Source: CAVYXK01 sp963708245
GTDB lineage: Bacteria; Pseudomonadota; Alphaproteobacteria; Acetobacterales; Acetobacteraceae
Reading direction: 5' to 3'
Assembly (NCBI GenBank): GCA_963708245.1
Contig: OY970201.1
Coordinates: 1,240,001 to 1,304,000 of the forward strand
DNA length: 64,000 nucleotides
The notes beneath the pieces are model-generated. The model ran no database searches, was not told the DNA's origin, and was given only the letters and a program-made list of their open reading frames with translations. Positions 28,599 to 37,081 of the stretch are shown piece by piece (the stretch's first letter is position 1; every line of letters starts with the position of its first letter). The position numbers and the translations under genes are program-made.

Positions 28599-29792
28599 TC
28601 ACGACGGGGTGCTCCCGGTTGATGCGGGCGCGTGAGGTGGCGCGCGGGGTTGCCTCCATCGCCCGAAGGTCTCGATGATGGTCATGCGTCCGCCACAGCA
28701 GGGACAGGGTGGCAGCCAATCGAGTGGTTCTGGCCCTTCGACAGGCTCCGGCGGCGGTGCCACGGCAAGCAGTTCGCGGGCACGCGCAATACTGGCCTTG
28801 CGTGCGGAACTGGCGAGCAAGCCGTAATGGCGGATGCGGTGGAAGCCATGTGGCAGGACATGGAGCAGGAAGCGGCGGATGAACTCGTGCGGCGTGAGCG
28901 TCATGACGCGCTGTCGCTCGGGACCATCGCGGCGGTAGTCCTTGTAGCGGAAGGTGACGCCAGTCTCGTCGAACGCAATCAGGCGCCGGTTGGAGATGGC
29001 GACCCGGTGGGTATAGCGCGAGAGATAGGTGAGCACAGCCTCGGGGCCGGAGAACGGCGGCTTGGCATAGACCACGAAGCGCTTCTTCCTGATCGGAGCG
29101 AGATGACGCAGAAAAAGGCGGCGGTCAGCGAGACCGGCCTGGGTGCCGAAGAAGGTAAGTCGTCCCGCCTCATGGAGTTCGATCAGCCGGGTGAGGAACC
29201 GGCGGCGGAAGAGCGCGCCCAGCACCCGCACCGGCAGCAGGAAGGCCGGACGCGAAGATATCCAGCGCTGCCCATCGAGCGAGATGCCGCCGCCTGGCAC
29301 GATCATGTGGATATGGGGATGGTGCGTCATCGCCGATCCCCAGGTGTGGAGCACGGCGGTGATGCCGATGCGGGCGCCGAGGTGCTTCGTGTCGGCCGCG
29401 ATCGTCATCATCGTCTCCGACGCTGCGCGGAACAGCAGATCGTAGACGATCGCCTTGTTCTGCCCGGCGATGTCCGCCACCTCGGTGGGCAGCGTGAAGA
29501 CGACATGGAAATAGCCGACCGGCAGCAGGTCGGCTTCGCGCTCGGCCAACCAGGTGCGCGCGGCGGCGCCCTGGCACTTGGGGCAGTGCCGGTTGCGGCA
29601 GCTATTGTAGGCAATGCGCTGATGCCCGCAGTCCTCGCAGGCATCGACGTGACCGCCGAGTGCTGCCGTGCGGCAGTTCTCAATCGCCGACATGACCTTG
29701 AGCTGGGTCAGGTTCAGGTGACCGGCCTGGGCGGCACGATAGCTGGCACCTTCAGCGCGGAAGATATTGGCGACCTCGATCGAGGTGCGCAA
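28599..29792 (-). CDS. IS91-family transposase (Y2 HUH type)
   Basis: A 397-residue rolling-circle transposase. The N-terminal zinc ribbon is CEDCGH followed by CRNRHCPKC. The HUH metal motif is HHPHIHMIVPGGG near residues 155-167. The paired catalytic tyrosines are in TYLSRYTHRV, two Tyr four residues apart. The C-terminus adds a CPCCGG knuckle and a variable tail. Translation probably starts at the TTG seven bases after the integrase stop, giving LRTSIEVANIFRAEG, which aligns with family N-termini. IS91 elements move by rolling circle from oriIS to terIS and need no inverted repeats. The frame is intact. Confidence 0.9.
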   Translation of the reverse strand: MRTSIEVANIFRAEGASYRAAQAGHLNLTQLKVMSAIENCRTAALGGHVDACEDCGHQRIAYNSCRNRHCPKCQGAAARTWLAEREADLLPVGYFHVVFTLPTEVADIAGQNKAIVYDLLFRAASETMMTIAADTKHLGARIGITAVLHTWGSAMTHHPHIHMIVPGGGISLDGQRWISSRPAFLLPVRVLGALFRRRFLTRLIELHEAGRLTFFGTQAGLADRRLFLRHLAPIRKKRFVVYAKPPFSGPEAVLTYLSRYTHRVAISNRRLIAFDETGVTFRYKDYRRDGPERQRVMTLTPHEFIRRFLLHVLPHGFHRIRHYGLLASSARKASIARARELLAVAPPPEPVEGPEPLDWLPPCPCCGGRMTIIETFGRWRQPRAPPHAPASTGSTPS

Positions 29793-29798
29793 GCCGCG

Positions 29799-30704
29799 TC
29801 AGCCGCCGGGATCCTCGCCCTGCATCAACGACGCCAAACGCTCCAGAGGACTGGTCACCGAACGGATCGTCTTGGTGGCAACGCGCGCATAGAGCGCGGT
29901 CGTATCAAGCTTGCTGTGCCCCAGCAGGACCTGGATCACACGGATATCGACATCCTGCTCCAGCAGATGGGTGGCGAAGCTGTGGCGCAGCGTATGGGGC
30001 GACACCCGCTTCCTGATCTCGGCGGCTTCCGCTGCCTCATGGATTGCGCGGTTGATCTGCCGGGTTGAGATCGGATCGGTGGCACTGCGTCCGGGGAACA
30101 GCCAGCCATGAGCTAGCATGACGCTGCGCCGCTTGCCTTCCTTCCACCACAGCCGCAACAGCGCGAGCAGCTGGGGTGACAGCATGGCATTGCGGTCCTT
30201 GCGTCCCTTGCCCTGTTCGACCCGGATCAGCATGCGCGTGCTGTCGATATCATCGACCTTGAGGCTGGCCACTTCCGAAACGCGCAGGCCCGCGCCAGAG
30301 GCGGTGCCAAGTATGGCCTTGTACTTAATGCCCGGTGCCGCCTCGAGCAGCCGGCCGACTTCCTCGACGCTGAGCACCGCTGGCAGTTTGCGCGGATAGC
30401 GCGCGAGGACCAGGCGCCGCGACAGATCCGGCCGGTCGAGCGTTACGGTGAAGAAGAAGCGCAGCGCTGAGACGGAGCAGTTGATGGTGGGCGGTTGTAC
30501 CCCGCTCTCGCGCTGGTGCACCTGAAACCGGCGAATATCCTCAGCCGTTGCCGTATCGGGCGGCTGACCGAGGAAGGCCGCGAAGCTGCGTACAACACGA
30601 ATATACTCGTGCTGCGTATCTGATCGCAGGCCGCGCATCGCCATGTCTTCCATCATGCGCTGCCGCAGCGCACTGACGGGGCGGTCGATAGTTGGAACAG
30701 GCAT
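29799..30704 (-). CDS. Tyrosine recombinase associated with the IS91-type element
   Basis: A 301-residue XerC/D-like site-specific recombinase. The SAM-like N-terminal domain spans about 10-100. The catalytic set is visible: Arg in GAGLRVSEVAS, Lys in EQGKGRKDR, His-x-x-Arg in HTLRHSFATH, His in LLGHSKLDTT, and the nucleophile Tyr in ALYARV. It ends seven bases before the transposase start, so the two form an operon. A tyrosine-recombinase gene in front of the Y2 transposase is a known accessory arrangement in some IS91 members. Its role in transposition is unclear. Confidence 0.88.
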   Translation of the reverse strand: MPVPTIDRPVSALRQRMMEDMAMRGLRSDTQHEYIRVVRSFAAFLGQPPDTATAEDIRRFQVHQRESGVQPPTINCSVSALRFFFTVTLDRPDLSRRLVLARYPRKLPAVLSVEEVGRLLEAAPGIKYKAILGTASGAGLRVSEVASLKVDDIDSTRMLIRVEQGKGRKDRNAMLSPQLLALLRLWWKEGKRRSVMLAHGWLFPGRSATDPISTRQINRAIHEAAEAAEIRKRVSPHTLRHSFATHLLEQDVDIRVIQVLLGHSKLDTTALYARVATKTIRSVTSPLERLASLMQGEDPGG

Positions 30705-31168
30705 CGGAAGTTCCTCTCATGATGAAGGGAACTCCATGCTCGAGAGGCAACTACGCCGCGCTCAAGACTTCATCGAAAACGCGCATAAGTATTGAGGTCC
30801 AGGGGCTCGGCCCCTGGCGGGGTTTGGGGCAGCGCCCCAACCTTACTTGCTTCATCGGTCAATGGTTCGGGTGCCGCGTAAAACTCACCCGCAGCACCAA
30901 TCCCGCGAAGCGGGTTCGTGCTTGGGTCGAGACCGGTCATTGGATAGGCCGGCTCGTATAAGAGGATGCACACTGATGCACGCAGATAGCGACAAGCTGA
31001 TTGGCAATCCGCCGGATTTCGAGACGTGGCCTACCGGAATTGAGCAACAGAGAGAGCCGGATGGCCGGCCTGCTCGCTGCTCCCTGCTTCCGCAGGGACA
31101 AGTTTCGGAGGAACAAGCTTCGCCAGCCATGACAATGGAAGGCCGGGCATGACGTTGGGGTGCCGGCG
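30705..31168. other. Non-coding stretch with paired hairpins
   Basis: About 460 bases between the integrase start and the aspartic protease stop. It holds promoter sequence for the IS91-type operon near the left edge and the double hairpin at 30799-30842. The right part (30850-31160) has no supported gene. Confidence 0.45.
30799..30842. repeat. Tandem double hairpin
   Basis: Two adjacent hairpins: CCAGGGGC-TCG-GCCCCTGG (30799-30817, perfect) and TTGGGGC-AGC-GCCCCAA extended by GG/CC (30821-30842). The sequence style (GGGGTTTGGGGCAGCGCCCC) resembles dispersed extragenic repeats of alphaproteobacteria. It may mark or flank the end of the IS91-type element. Confidence 0.6.
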
Positions 31169-32071
31169 TCACTCAGCCGCGACGAACACCTGTAGCGTCG
31201 TGTAAGACAGCCAGACCCGATGGGACTGCAGCCAGTCGGTGCCTAGCACGAGATCGACAATCGGAACCACTCGCACCGGCGCGACCAGGAGCGTGGGCTC
31301 CGGCATCGTGACCCCCCCGACGTCGAGCGCACCGAAGCGATGCAGCCTCACGGGAACGGGCCGATCCCCAACTCCATGGGCCATCGCCACCGGGTCTCCG
31401 GCGAGCAATTCGGGGCTGAGCGCGAGCCGGCTGATGCCGACGGCCGTCAGAATGCTGGTTCCGGCGCCGCTATCGATCAATGTCCGCAGCCACTGCCCGT
31501 TGAGTTGCGTCGGAATCACCAGCGCCTTGCGGTCGGCCGGGAGCGCCTTGATCACCCGATAGGGCGTGGTCCACGGCAGGAACGCGCCCCGGCAATCGTG
31601 CACGTCGTAAAGGGTCAGTCGGCGCGCCGGCATGTCGAGCGATAAATCGAAGGCGGACAGGAAATCCCGCCCGAGCAGTCCATCAATCCGCTGACCGTCT
31701 ATAATCGAGATCGGCAGCGGACCGACCGCCAGCGTATCGTCCTGCAACACGGTGGGATGGCGCAGCGCGACGCCGCCGAACGTCAGCGAGCGGGGAAGCG
31801 CATTCTGGTGACGAACCAGACCCCCGATCCCCATCACGGTAGTGCCGGTCCATTGGTCCAGAGCGAGCCCGAGGCGCTGCACCGCGGCGACCGTCACCAT
31901 CGTGCGCTCTGCACCGGTATCCAGGATGAAGCTCGCCGGCTGATCGTTCACCTCTACCGTTACGATTGCGTGCCGGGACGCCAGGTCGAGTGGCACGCTG
32001 GCCCGAGGTTGAACCTGGCAGGCCGCGGCCGGAACCGCGCCCAGCAACAGGCCGAACAACGCGGCACGCAT
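31169..32071 (-). CDS. Exported two-lobed retropepsin-like aspartic protease
   Basis: A 300-residue protein with a signal peptide (AALFGLLLGAVPAAA, possibly with lipobox-like AAAC). It has two aspartic-protease half-domains in one chain: SFILDTGAERTMV near residue 50 and LIDSGAGTSIL near 200, each with the D-T/S-G-A active-site turn. Companion LLGRDFLSAFDLSLD and LVLGTDWLQSHRVWLS segments provide the flap-side hydrophobic-hydrophobic-Gly motifs of each lobe. Bacterial retropepsins usually have one lobe and dimerise; here the two active aspartates could meet within one chain. It would act in the periplasm. Substrate is unknown. Confidence 0.78.
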   Translation of the reverse strand: MRAALFGLLLGAVPAAACQVQPRASVPLDLASRHAIVTVEVNDQPASFILDTGAERTMVTVAAVQRLGLALDQWTGTTVMGIGGLVRHQNALPRSLTFGGVALRHPTVLQDDTLAVGPLPISIIDGQRIDGLLGRDFLSAFDLSLDMPARRLTLYDVHDCRGAFLPWTTPYRVIKALPADRKALVIPTQLNGQWLRTLIDSGAGTSILTAVGISRLALSPELLAGDPVAMAHGVGDRPVPVRLHRFGALDVGGVTMPEPTLLVAPVRVVPIVDLVLGTDWLQSHRVWLSYTTLQVFVAAE

Positions 32072-32110
32072 CGTCCGCGGCACCCTCACCCGCCGCAATT
32101 CGCGCAGCGA

Positions 32111-32133
32111 CCTCTCCCGCAGGGCGGGAGAGG
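32111..32133. repeat. C/G-rich hairpin of the dispersed family
   Basis: CCTCTCCCGC and GCGGGAGAGG form a perfect ten-base stem around an AGG loop. It lies in the short gap between the divergent protease and chromate-transporter genes. Confidence 0.55.
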
Positions 32134-32188
32134 TGAGACAGATTACCCTGGGTTTGTTCGCGTTCACTTGGTGCAGTATCGACCGCGG

Positions 32189-32734
32189 ATGCGCGATACG
32201 CCAGTTGTCCCGAGCCTCGGCGCTCTGTTTCTCGGCTTCCTGTCGATCGGGATCTGCGGGTTCGGCGGCGTGCTGCCCTGGGCGCGCCGAATGGTGGTGG
32301 AGCAACGCCGCTGGCTTACGGCCGGCGAGTTCACTGAACTGCTCGGCCTCTGCCAATTCCTGCCCGGGCCGAACATCATCAATCTCTCAGTGGCCCTGGG
32401 CGCGCGGTTCCATGGGGCAGTGGGCTCGGTCACGGCGTTTGTCGGGCTGATGAGCGCACCGATGGCGATCGTGCTTGCGCTGGGCGCGGTCTACGGACGG
32501 TTCGGGCAGCTTCCGGTGGTGCAGCACCTGTTCACGGGGCTCGCGGCGGCGGCCTCGGCGCTGGTTTTGGCGACGGCACTTCGGATTGCGGCGCCATTGC
32601 GGGACCGGCCGATCGGGGTGCTGATCGCAGCCGTGACCTTCGGGGCGATCGCGATCCTGCGGGCGCCGTTACCGGCGGTGCTGCTGGTCATGGTTCCGGT
32701 CTCGGTGCTGGCTCGCCGGCGATTCCGGCCGTGA
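32189..32734 (+). CDS. chrA1: Chromate transporter, N-terminal-type half
   Basis: A 181-residue membrane protein made of one CHR domain of the chromate ion transporter family. The signature is GICGFGGVLPWARR followed by WLTAGEFTELLGLCQFLPGPNIINLSVALG. About six helices follow. Its stop overlaps the start of the second CHR-domain gene in GTGA. Such two-gene short-chain (SCHR) pairs work as heterodimers to export chromate or sulfate-like anions across the inner membrane. No ribosome binding site of note is seen at the ATG, which is the first after the hairpin. Confidence 0.88.
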   Translation: MRDTPVVPSLGALFLGFLSIGICGFGGVLPWARRMVVEQRRWLTAGEFTELLGLCQFLPGPNIINLSVALGARFHGAVGSVTAFVGLMSAPMAIVLALGAVYGRFGQLPVVQHLFTGLAAAASALVLATALRIAAPLRDRPIGVLIAAVTFGAIAILRAPLPAVLLVMVPVSVLARRRFRP

Positions 32735-33255
32735 ACCGGCTCGCGGCGCTGGCTGCCATCTTCGCTCAGCTCTCGTTGCTGGCGTTCGGCGGTGGCAACT
32801 CCATCCTGCCGGAGATGCAGCGCCAAGTGGTCTCGGTGCATCCGTGGCTGACCGCCTCGGAGTTCGCCGCGCTCTATGCGCTGGCGCAGGCTGCGCCGGG
32901 GCCGAACATGCTGGTCTCCACGCTGATCGGCTGGCGAGTTGCCGGGGTGCCGGGGGCGCTGGTCGCCACGGGGGCGCTGTGCGCTCCGTCCTCGCTGCTG
33001 ACCTTCTTCACCAGCCGATTGTGGACGCGATTCCAGGGCAAGCCTTGGCGGGCCGCGATTCAAGCCGGGCTGATGCCGGTCACCGCGGGCTTGGTGATGA
33101 CAGGCGCCGCGCTGCTGATCGAGACGACCTCTCGCGGCTGGCGCACGGCGGCGCTGACAGCGGTCGCGACGGTGCTGTTTCTGGCGACGCGACTGCATCC
33201 GTTGCTGGTGCTGGCCGCGGCGGCGGCGCTCGGCGCGTCGGGCGCGCTCGGCTGA
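32731..33255 (+). CDS. chrA2: Chromate transporter, C-terminal-type half
   Basis: A 174-residue CHR-domain membrane protein beginning at a GTG that overlaps the preceding stop by four bases. It has LLAFGGGNSILPEMQRQVV, then WLTASEFAALYALAQAAPGPNMLVSTLIG, the second-half counterpart of the CHR signature. Together with the preceding gene it makes a complete two-subunit transporter, probably inserted in opposite topologies. Chromate is the family's defining substrate; physiological cargo may differ. Confidence 0.88.
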   Translation: MNRLAALAAIFAQLSLLAFGGGNSILPEMQRQVVSVHPWLTASEFAALYALAQAAPGPNMLVSTLIGWRVAGVPGALVATGALCAPSSLLTFFTSRLWTRFQGKPWRAAIQAGLMPVTAGLVMTGAALLIETTSRGWRTAALTAVATVLFLATRLHPLLVLAAAAALGASGALG

Positions 33256-33296
33256 GCGGGCTTCCGCGTTCGTCCGGGATTTGCCACGATCGGGTC

Positions 33297-34931
33297 ATGA
33301 CCGATCCAATCACGGTGGCCGTGCTGCAAAGCCGGCTGAACGCTATCGCCGAGGAAATGGGAGAGGCGATGCTGCGCACCGCCTACTCACAAATTCTCAA
33401 TTCGTCGCGGGACTTCTCGATCGCTCTGATCGATGCGCGCTGCCGCCTGGTAGCGCAGGCGGACCACATACCGGTCCATGTCGGGGCGATGCCATGGGCC
33501 GCCCGCGCATTGGTCGAGGTGTTCCCCAACCCCGCGCCCGGCGACGTCTATTTGCTGAATGACCCGTATCGTGGCGGCAGTCATCTGCCGGACCTGACCG
33601 CCTTCGTCCCAGTCTTCGACGACGCGCGGCTGATGTTCTGGTCGGTGGTGCGGGCGCATCACAGCGATATCGGCGGCGCCACGCACGGGGGCTACAATCC
33701 AGCCGCCACCGAGATTTGGCATGAGGGGCTGCGGGTCCCGCCGATCCGGCTGACCGAGAACGGGGTCCTGCGAGAGGACCTGCTTGACATGCTGGCCCTG
33801 AATGTCCGCCATCCCCGCGATTTCCGCGGCGATCTCGCGGCCCAGATCGGCGCCGCACGGCTTGGCGAGCACCGACTGAACTCGGCGATTGCCGAGTTCG
33901 GCGGCGCCGTACTGGCCGACGCGGTCGAGGCGATGTTGGACGCCGCCGAACGGCACACGCGATCGATCGTCAGCGCCTGGACAGACGGCGTCTACGACGG
34001 CGAGGCTTGGCTCGACGATGACGGATTTGGCAAGACCAACATCCGCATCCACGCGCGGTGCACTGTGGCCGGCAGTGATCTTACCGTCGATCTGACCGGG
34101 TCGGACCCGCAGGCGACCGGCTTTGTCAATTCGTCGCACGCCAACATGCAGGCGGCGGTGACGATGGCTTTTGCGTTCCTGCTCGATCCTAACCAGGCCC
34201 GCAACGAAGGGGCGTTCCGGCCGCTGCACGTGGTGGCAAAGCCGGGGACCATCGTCTGGGCGAACGAGGGTGCACCGGTGACGATGTGCACCAGCCACTG
34301 CTCCAACGAGATCATCGAGGCGATCGTTGTCGCCCTAGCTCCCGCCTGCCCCGAGCGGGCGATGGGCGGCTGGGGGCGGCGGCTGCGCATCGCGATCAAT
34401 GGGCGCGATCCGCGCACGGGCCGCCGCTTCATCTGGCACATGTTCCAGGCTCGGCCGGGCGGGGGTGGTTCGTCGGCCGGCGATGGTTGGTCCACGATCG
34501 GCGAGTGGCACTCGGCAGGCGGAATCAAGTTCGGCAGCATCGAGGTCGCGGAGACGCGCTTCCCACTGTTCTTTGAGACCCACGAATATCGTCCCTGCTC
34601 GGCCGGAGATGGCCGGTTCCGGGGCGGCTACGGCGGCGACATGCGGCTTCGGGTCGAGACCGACGGGCCGGCAGTGGCCAACACCGCGGGTGAGGGGACG
34701 GTTCACGGTGCGCGTGGGATTTTGGGCGGGCGCGATGGGGCGCCGCACGACTACTCACTGCTGGCTCCTGGGGAGGCGCCGCGCAAGCTGAAGAGCAAGG
34801 AGGTCGGGATCGCGGTGCCACCCGGTAGCGTGTTCCACGTGCTGTCGGGCGGGGGAGGCGGCTGGGGCGAACCCGCCCAACGCGACCCGGCGGCGCGGGC
34901 AAAGGATGTGGCCGAGGGGTTGGCACGGTGA
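33297..34931 (+). CDS. hyuB: Hydantoinase B/oxoprolinase subunit
   Basis: A 544-residue HyuB-type subunit. Typical blocks are AVLQSRLNAIAEEMGEAMLRTAYS, SRDFSIALIDARCRLVAQADHIPVH, GDVYLLNDPYRGGSHLPDLTA, WSVVRAHHSDIGG, CTSHCSNEIIEAI and the Gly-rich C-terminus VLSGGGGGWGEP. It pairs with the HyuA subunit whose GTG start overlaps its stop by four bases, so the two are coupled. Together they perform ATP-dependent ring opening of hydantoins, 5-oxoproline or a related lactam in the cytoplasm. Gene order B-A is a common variant. Confidence 0.9.
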   Translation: MTDPITVAVLQSRLNAIAEEMGEAMLRTAYSQILNSSRDFSIALIDARCRLVAQADHIPVHVGAMPWAARALVEVFPNPAPGDVYLLNDPYRGGSHLPDLTAFVPVFDDARLMFWSVVRAHHSDIGGATHGGYNPAATEIWHEGLRVPPIRLTENGVLREDLLDMLALNVRHPRDFRGDLAAQIGAARLGEHRLNSAIAEFGGAVLADAVEAMLDAAERHTRSIVSAWTDGVYDGEAWLDDDGFGKTNIRIHARCTVAGSDLTVDLTGSDPQATGFVNSSHANMQAAVTMAFAFLLDPNQARNEGAFRPLHVVAKPGTIVWANEGAPVTMCTSHCSNEIIEAIVVALAPACPERAMGGWGRRLRIAINGRDPRTGRRFIWHMFQARPGGGGSSAGDGWSTIGEWHSAGGIKFGSIEVAETRFPLFFETHEYRPCSAGDGRFRGGYGGDMRLRVETDGPAVANTAGEGTVHGARGILGGRDGAPHDYSLLAPGEAPRKLKSKEVGIAVPPGSVFHVLSGGGGGWGEPAQRDPAARAKDVAEGLAR

Positions 34932-36988
34932 GGCCCCCCGGCCCCCACCCAACGACCTTCACAATAGGCATCGACGTCGGCGGCACCTTCACCGACGTCG
35001 TGGTGGCCGCGGCCGATGGCGGGAGCGTCATCGCCAAGGCGGTCACCACCCCGCACGACCAGTCGGACGGCGTGCTGGACGGGATCGCGCTCGCCGCCCA
35101 AGCCCTGATGCTGACCCCCGAAGGGCTGCTAGCACAGACCCAACGCATCGTGCACGGCACCACAGTTGCCACCAACGCCCTGCTGGAGGGCAAGGCGGCC
35201 CGCGTCGCCATGCTCACCACCGAGGGGCACCGCGACATCATCGAGATGCGCGAGGGGCTGAAGCCCGATCGCTACAACCTGCGCCTCCCTCCGCCGGAAC
35301 CTCTCGTGCCGCGGCACCTGCGCCTGCCCGTCCGCGAGCGGATGCGGGCGGACGGGAGTACCGAGACCAGCCTGGACCGGCAGTCGTTGGAAACGGCGCT
35401 CGACTGCCTGGCAGCCGAGGACGTGCAGGCGGTCGCGATCTGCTTCCTGCACTCCTGGCAAAATCCGGCGCACGAGCGCGAGGCGGCAGCGGCGGCGCGG
35501 GCGCGCCTGCAGCAGGCCTACGTCACGTCGTCATTCGAGGTGCTGCCGCAAATCAAGGAGTTCGAGCGGTTCTCCACCGCGGTCGCGAACGCGGCCGTCG
35601 GCCCGGTGATCGACACCTATTTGCAGCGACTGGCCGAGCGACTGGGGCAAGCCGGGTTTCGCGGGGACCTGTTCGTCATGCTGTCGCACGGCGGGGTCGC
35701 CTCGGTGGCCGAAGCGACGCGGCTGGCGGCGGGCACCGCGCTCTCTGGCCCGGCGGGCGGGGTCGCGGCCGCCGTCGCGCTGGCTGAGGCTGGGGTGGCT
35801 CGCGACCTGGTCACCTTTGACATGGGTGGGACCAGCACGGACATCGCTCTGGTGCAGGACGGGCAGGCGACGTTGGCCGGCGGGCGGACAGTGGCGAATG
35901 CGCGGATCGCGCTGCCGGGCCTGGACATAGTGACCCTCGGCGCCGGCGGCGGCTCGATCGCCCATCTGGACCGGTCGGGCCTGCTGCAGGTCGGACCGCA
36001 AAGCGCGGGGGCCGATCCGGGGCCAGCCTGCTACGGCTTGGGCGGCCAGTCAGCTACCGTGACGGACGCGAACCTGGTGCTGGGCTATCTGGACCCGGGG
36101 GCGTTCCTGGGTGGTCGGCGCCGGCTCGATGCGGGCGCGGCGCTGGCGGCGGTAGAACGGCTGGCGGCGGGGCTGACGCTTGAACCGGTTGAGGCCGCCG
36201 CAGGCGTGCACCGCCTTATCAACACAAGGATGGCCGACGGCGTGCGGGTGGCCACGGTTCGCCGCGGGGTCGATCCTCGGGGCTACGCTATGCTGGCCTT
36301 CGGCGGGGCGGCCGGGCTGCATGTCTGCGCGGTGGCGGCCGAGCTTGGCATCCGCCGTGTGGTGGTGCCGCTGGTGGCCTCGGTGCTGTCGGCCTGGGGG
36401 ATGCTGAACACCGATCTTAGGATCGAGCTGTTGCGCAGCCTGCCGCAGGGCGGGGTGATCGACGCGGCTGCGGTGCAGGCGGCGTTCGCCGAGATGGAGC
36501 AGGAAGGGCGCTCGCGGTTGGGCTGGTTCGAGGGCGACATCGAGATCGGGCGGTCTGCGGATATGCGCTACGGCGAGCAGGTGTTCGAGATCGCGGTGCC
36601 GCTCGACGGGCTGGATTGGGAAGGCCCAAGCCTCGCCGCCGAGATCGAGGCAGCGTTCCACCGTCGGCACGAGGCGCTCTACACCTATTCGATGCACGGG
36701 CAGGACGTCGTGTTGGTGAATGCGCGCGCCTCGGTGGTGGGGCGGCTGCCGGCGGCGGCGAACGCCATTATGCCCGAGCGCGCGGAGGCGGCCCCGAAGG
36801 CATGGCGGCGAGTGTATCTCGGGGCGTGGGTCGAGGTGCCGGTGTTCGATTTCTCCGCTCTCGGGGCGGGGCAGCAGATTGCCGGGCCGGCTATCGTCGA
36901 GTCGGATACCACGACGGTGCTGCTGCGGCGGGGGGACAGCGGGCGGTTCGATCGACGCGGGTGGCTGGATCTGGCGGTTGGGGGGTGA
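34928..36988 (+). CDS. hyuA: Hydantoinase A/oxoprolinase ATPase subunit
   Basis: A 686-residue HyuA with an ASKHA-type ATPase core: FTIGIDVGGTFTDVVVA at the N-terminus (hydantoinase/oxoprolinase N domain), IVHGTTVATNALLEGKAARV, and the central FDMGGTSTDIALV and GAGGGSIAHLD motifs. The C-terminal domain has AGPAIVESDTTTVLL. Translation starts at GTG overlapping the hyuB stop. Residues needed for phosphoryl transfer are present. The exact lactam cannot be told from sequence. The preceding chromate transporter is on the same strand but probably unrelated in function. Confidence 0.9.
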   Translation: MRPPGPHPTTFTIGIDVGGTFTDVVVAAADGGSVIAKAVTTPHDQSDGVLDGIALAAQALMLTPEGLLAQTQRIVHGTTVATNALLEGKAARVAMLTTEGHRDIIEMREGLKPDRYNLRLPPPEPLVPRHLRLPVRERMRADGSTETSLDRQSLETALDCLAAEDVQAVAICFLHSWQNPAHEREAAAAARARLQQAYVTSSFEVLPQIKEFERFSTAVANAAVGPVIDTYLQRLAERLGQAGFRGDLFVMLSHGGVASVAEATRLAAGTALSGPAGGVAAAVALAEAGVARDLVTFDMGGTSTDIALVQDGQATLAGGRTVANARIALPGLDIVTLGAGGGSIAHLDRSGLLQVGPQSAGADPGPACYGLGGQSATVTDANLVLGYLDPGAFLGGRRRLDAGAALAAVERLAAGLTLEPVEAAAGVHRLINTRMADGVRVATVRRGVDPRGYAMLAFGGAAGLHVCAVAAELGIRRVVVPLVASVLSAWGMLNTDLRIELLRSLPQGGVIDAAAVQAAFAEMEQEGRSRLGWFEGDIEIGRSADMRYGEQVFEIAVPLDGLDWEGPSLAAEIEAAFHRRHEALYTYSMHGQDVVLVNARASVVGRLPAAANAIMPERAEAAPKAWRRVYLGAWVEVPVFDFSALGAGQQIAGPAIVESDTTTVLLRRGDSGRFDRRGWLDLAVGG

Positions 36989-37081
36989 GTCAACATCGAC
37001 GTGCCTGGCACGTTGGCGACTATCTCGATTGCAACCACGTCCTGATTTCGGCGACCAGGATGCCAGGCAGCGAGGCATTAC

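Noticed and set aside
28632..30068. 478-codon plus-strand frame
   Set aside because: It is antisense to the IS91-type transposase and integrase, and has no recognisable domain.
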